The translations under genes and the position numbers were made by a program. The notes under the pieces were generated by a model that saw nothing but the letters and a program-made list of their open reading frames with translations, made no database searches and was not told the origin of the DNA. Shown piece after piece: positions 31,480 through 33,295 of a DNA stretch of 33,295 bases; the stretch's first letter is position 1, and every line of letters begins with the position of its first letter. This DNA comes from Haloferax marisrubri. Lineage in GTDB: Archaea > Halobacteriota > Halobacteria > Halobacteriales > Haloferacaceae. The stretch is from positions 325,875 through 359,169 of the forward strand of contig NZ_LOPW02000018.1 of the NCBI RefSeq assembly GCF_001469875.2, in the 5' to 3' direction.

Positions 31480-32510
31480 GTCAACACGCAATCGAGTTCG
31501 AAAACGTTCGCAAAGAGTACGGGCAGACGGTGGCGCTCGACGGTGTGAGTTTCAGCGTCGAAGCGGGGACGACGACCGTCCTCGTCGGGCCCTCTGGCTG
31601 TGGTAAGACGACCACGATGAAACTCGTCAACCGCCTCGAAGACCCGACCGACGGAACGGTCCGGTTCGAGGGCGAAGACGTACAGAACGTCGAGAAGACG
31701 AGTCTTCGGCGAAGCATTGGCTACGTCATCCAGGACATCGGCCTGTTCGACCACATGACCGTCGCGGAGAACGTGGGAACGGTCCCGCGACTGAAAGACT
31801 GGGACGAAGACCGCATCGAGAGCCGAGTCGACGAGCTCCTAGCGCTCATGGATCTCCCGCCGGACCAGTACCGGGAGAACTACCCGCGCGAACTGTCCGG
31901 CGGCCAGCGGCAGCGCGTCGGCGTCGCCCGCGCCCTCGCCGCGGACCCGGATCTGATGCTCATGGACGAGCCGTTCGGGGCGCTCGACCCCATCACCCGC
32001 GACAACCTCCAAGACGAGTTCCTCGAGATTCAAGAACAGATCAACACCACGATTCTGTTCGTCACCCACGACATCGACGAGGCGCTGAAGATGGGGGACA
32101 AAATCGCAATTTACGACGTGGGCGAAGTCGTCCAGTACGACACGCCCGAGAACATCCTCGAGAACCCGGCGAACGAGTTCGTCGAGGACTTCATCGGGTC
32201 GAACCGCGGCCTGAAGAAGCTGCAGGTGCTGCCGGTCGAAGACGTCATGGACACGGACGACTCGCTCGTCGGAACGTCCGTGTCCGAACTGCCCCGAGGC
32301 GGGTCGGAACCCGAGTCGGCCGCGGCGGACGGTGCGGGAGCACCGCCGCACGTCGCCCCTGGTCAGAGCGCCGAGACGGCGCTGTCAGTGCTGCTTGAAT
32401 CCGAGTGCGATGACCTCCCGGTCGTCCGAGACGGCAGCGTCGTCGGGACAGTGAACCTCGAACACCTCCACCACAGTAAGTCGCAGCGGGGGGAACTCGC
32501 GCATGAGTAA
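31476..32510 (+). CDS. Quaternary-amine-type ABC transporter ATP-binding protein with CBS-like tail
   Basis: A 344-residue ATPase. Walker A is GPSGCGKTT (residues 38-46), the signature LSGGQRQRVGVARAL, Walker B LMLMDEPFGALDPITR and the switch His in VTHDIDEAL. After the nucleotide-binding domain comes a regulatory tail with partial CBS-like segments (VEDVMDTDDSLV, CDDLPVVRDGSVVGTVNLE) separated by an acidic, Ala/Gly-rich linker. CBS domains in OpuA-type ATPases sense ionic strength or nucleotides. The start is ATG 31476, not the in-frame upstream position at 31461, because of the ATGA overlap with the permease. The end overlaps the next permease by 8 bases. Confidence 0.93.
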   Translation: MSQHAIEFENVRKEYGQTVALDGVSFSVEAGTTTVLVGPSGCGKTTTMKLVNRLEDPTDGTVRFEGEDVQNVEKTSLRRSIGYVIQDIGLFDHMTVAENVGTVPRLKDWDEDRIESRVDELLALMDLPPDQYRENYPRELSGGQRQRVGVARALAADPDLMLMDEPFGALDPITRDNLQDEFLEIQEQINTTILFVTHDIDEALKMGDKIAIYDVGEVVQYDTPENILENPANEFVEDFIGSNRGLKKLQVLPVEDVMDTDDSLVGTSVSELPRGGSEPESAAADGAGAPPHVAPGQSAETALSVLLESECDDLPVVRDGSVVGTVNLEHLHHSKSQRGELAHE

Positions 32511-33174
32511 CCTGCTCGTCGAGGCGACGAACTACCTGCTCAGCAACTTCGACACGTTCGTCGACCTGCTTCGCGAGCATCTCATCTTGGTGCTCGTCGC
32601 GCAGGTCGGTGCGATACTCGTCGCGGTGACGGCAGGTATCCTCGCGACGCGAAACGAGCGAACGAAGACGTGGGTTCTCTCGTCGGGGAACATCTCCCAG
32701 ACGGTCCCACCGCTGGCCGTCATCGCGCTCGTCTTCCCGTTCGTCGGTATCGGCTTCAATTCGGCGTTGCTCGCGATGTGGGTGTACGCGCTGTTACCCA
32801 TCATCACGAACACCATCGCCGGCATCGAAGACGTCGACGAGGGAACCATCCGAGCGGCGAAAGGGATGGGGATGACGGACTCGGAAATCCTCCGTCAGAT
32901 CCAACTGCCGTTGGCCGTCCCGGTCATCTTCGCGGGAATCAGGACCAGTACCGTGATGAACGTCGGGACTGCGTACCTCGCTATCTTCATCGGTGCTGGG
33001 GGACTCGGCGACTGGGTCGTCACTGGTATCCAACTGTTCAACACGCCGCAGATTCTCGCCGGTGCGATTCCGGGCGCGGTGTTGGCGATTTCGCTCGACA
33101 CCATTCTCGGCGTCGCCGAGCGGAATCTCGACACGCAGACCACGCAGAGCGGTGGTGCGGTCGCAGAGGCCTGA
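32503..33174 (+). CDS. Quaternary-amine-type ABC transporter permease 2 (OpuBD/OpuCD-like)
   Basis: A 223-residue permease with about five membrane helices. It has the family blocks NISQTVPPLAVIALVFP, AAKGMGMTDSEILRQIQLP (the ATPase-coupling loop) and FIGAGGLGDWVVTGI. It is the last gene of the importer operon and overlaps the ATPase end. The two permeases differ in their N-termini, as is usual for binding-protein-dependent members with paired permeases. No membrane-fused binding domain is present. Confidence 0.93.
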   Translation: MSNLLVEATNYLLSNFDTFVDLLREHLILVLVAQVGAILVAVTAGILATRNERTKTWVLSSGNISQTVPPLAVIALVFPFVGIGFNSALLAMWVYALLPIITNTIAGIEDVDEGTIRAAKGMGMTDSEILRQIQLPLAVPVIFAGIRTSTVMNVGTAYLAIFIGAGGLGDWVVTGIQLFNTPQILAGAIPGAVLAISLDTILGVAERNLDTQTTQSGGAVAEA

Positions 33175-33225
33175 GGCGACCCCAATCGAACCGGTCCCCG
33201 ATACTGCCGCCAGTTGTAGACGCTC

Positions 33226-33295
33226 TTACTCGCGTCGCCCGAGCCACACCAGCGGTATCGCTGCGAGTCCGAAGCCGACGAGTAGGCTCGCGAAC
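33226..33295 (-). CDS. C-terminal end of a membrane protein (partial)
   Basis: From the window edge the minus strand reads a hydrophobic helix (FASLLVGFGLAAIPLVWLGR) followed by RE and a TAA at 33226-33228. This is the last membrane helix of a gene whose body lies outside the window, convergent with the importer operon. The family cannot be told from 22 residues. Confidence 0.5.
   Translation of the reverse strand, partial: FASLLVGFGLAAIPLVWLGRRE

Noticed and set aside
1-33295. CRISPR array
   Set aside because: I found no regularly spaced direct repeats of 25-40 bases anywhere in the window.

Overview
The window comes from a halophilic archaeon (class Halobacteria). The proteins are strongly acidic, the coding DNA is GC-rich with long antisense shadow frames, and there is an archaeal TFB. 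Solute-binding proteins carry twin-arginine lipoprotein signals, and most promoters have a TATA-like box 25-35 bases before the start codon, which suggests leaderless or nearly leaderless transcripts. The mix of arsenic resistance genes, an ArdC-like protein, a toxin-antitoxin locus, an extra TFB, nested IS relics and catabolic cassettes looks like a megaplasmid or a chromosomal island. I cannot name the genus.

Layout. (1) 1-682: 3' part of an ArdC/ImmA-like metallopeptidase protein, then about 740 bases without a convincing gene but with nested dyads. (2) 1427-6860: arsenic island. arsR2-arsM and arsD-arsA-hcsL-hcsS are on the minus strand; arsR-arsC diverges on the plus strand. No ArsB/Acr3 pump is visible. 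(3) 7170-10283: SWIM zinc-finger protein, small hypothetical protein, TFB, MazF/PemK-like toxin, and a ribbon-helix-helix/PIN pair with a perfect palindrome before its first gene. (4) 10571-19418: a carbohydrate uptake and use locus. It has a binding protein and two permeases (minus), and a glycogen-debranching-type glucosidase, two membrane proteins, the ATPase and a TrmB-family regulator (plus). ACTACT-N2-AGTAGT recurs upstream of the TATA boxes of all three main promoters. (5) 19422-21042: a decayed transposase into whose stop codon an IS630-type element, itself inactivated, has inserted. (6) 21094-33174: two mirror-image catabolic modules.

Module A (minus) is amidohydrolase, Rieske ferredoxin and BCCT transporter, with a divergent IclR regulator. 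Module B (plus) is IclR regulator, amidohydrolase, Rieske ferredoxin and RraA-type aldolase, followed by a quaternary-amine-type ABC importer (binding protein, permease, ATPase, permease). A broken aldehyde dehydrogenase lies between them.

The most interesting part is region 6. Each amidohydrolase-fold protein is tightly coupled to a small Rieske ferredoxin, yet no classical Rieske oxygenase is present. This resembles the parts list of AibH1/AibH2/AibG, in which two amidohydrolase-fold subunits plus a Rieske ferredoxin form an oxygenase for 2-aminoisobutyrate. With two transporters from betaine/choline families, the sequence supports the hypothesis of a haloarchaeal amidohydrolase-fold, Rieske-fed oxygenase system acting on imported amino acid- or betaine-like compounds.
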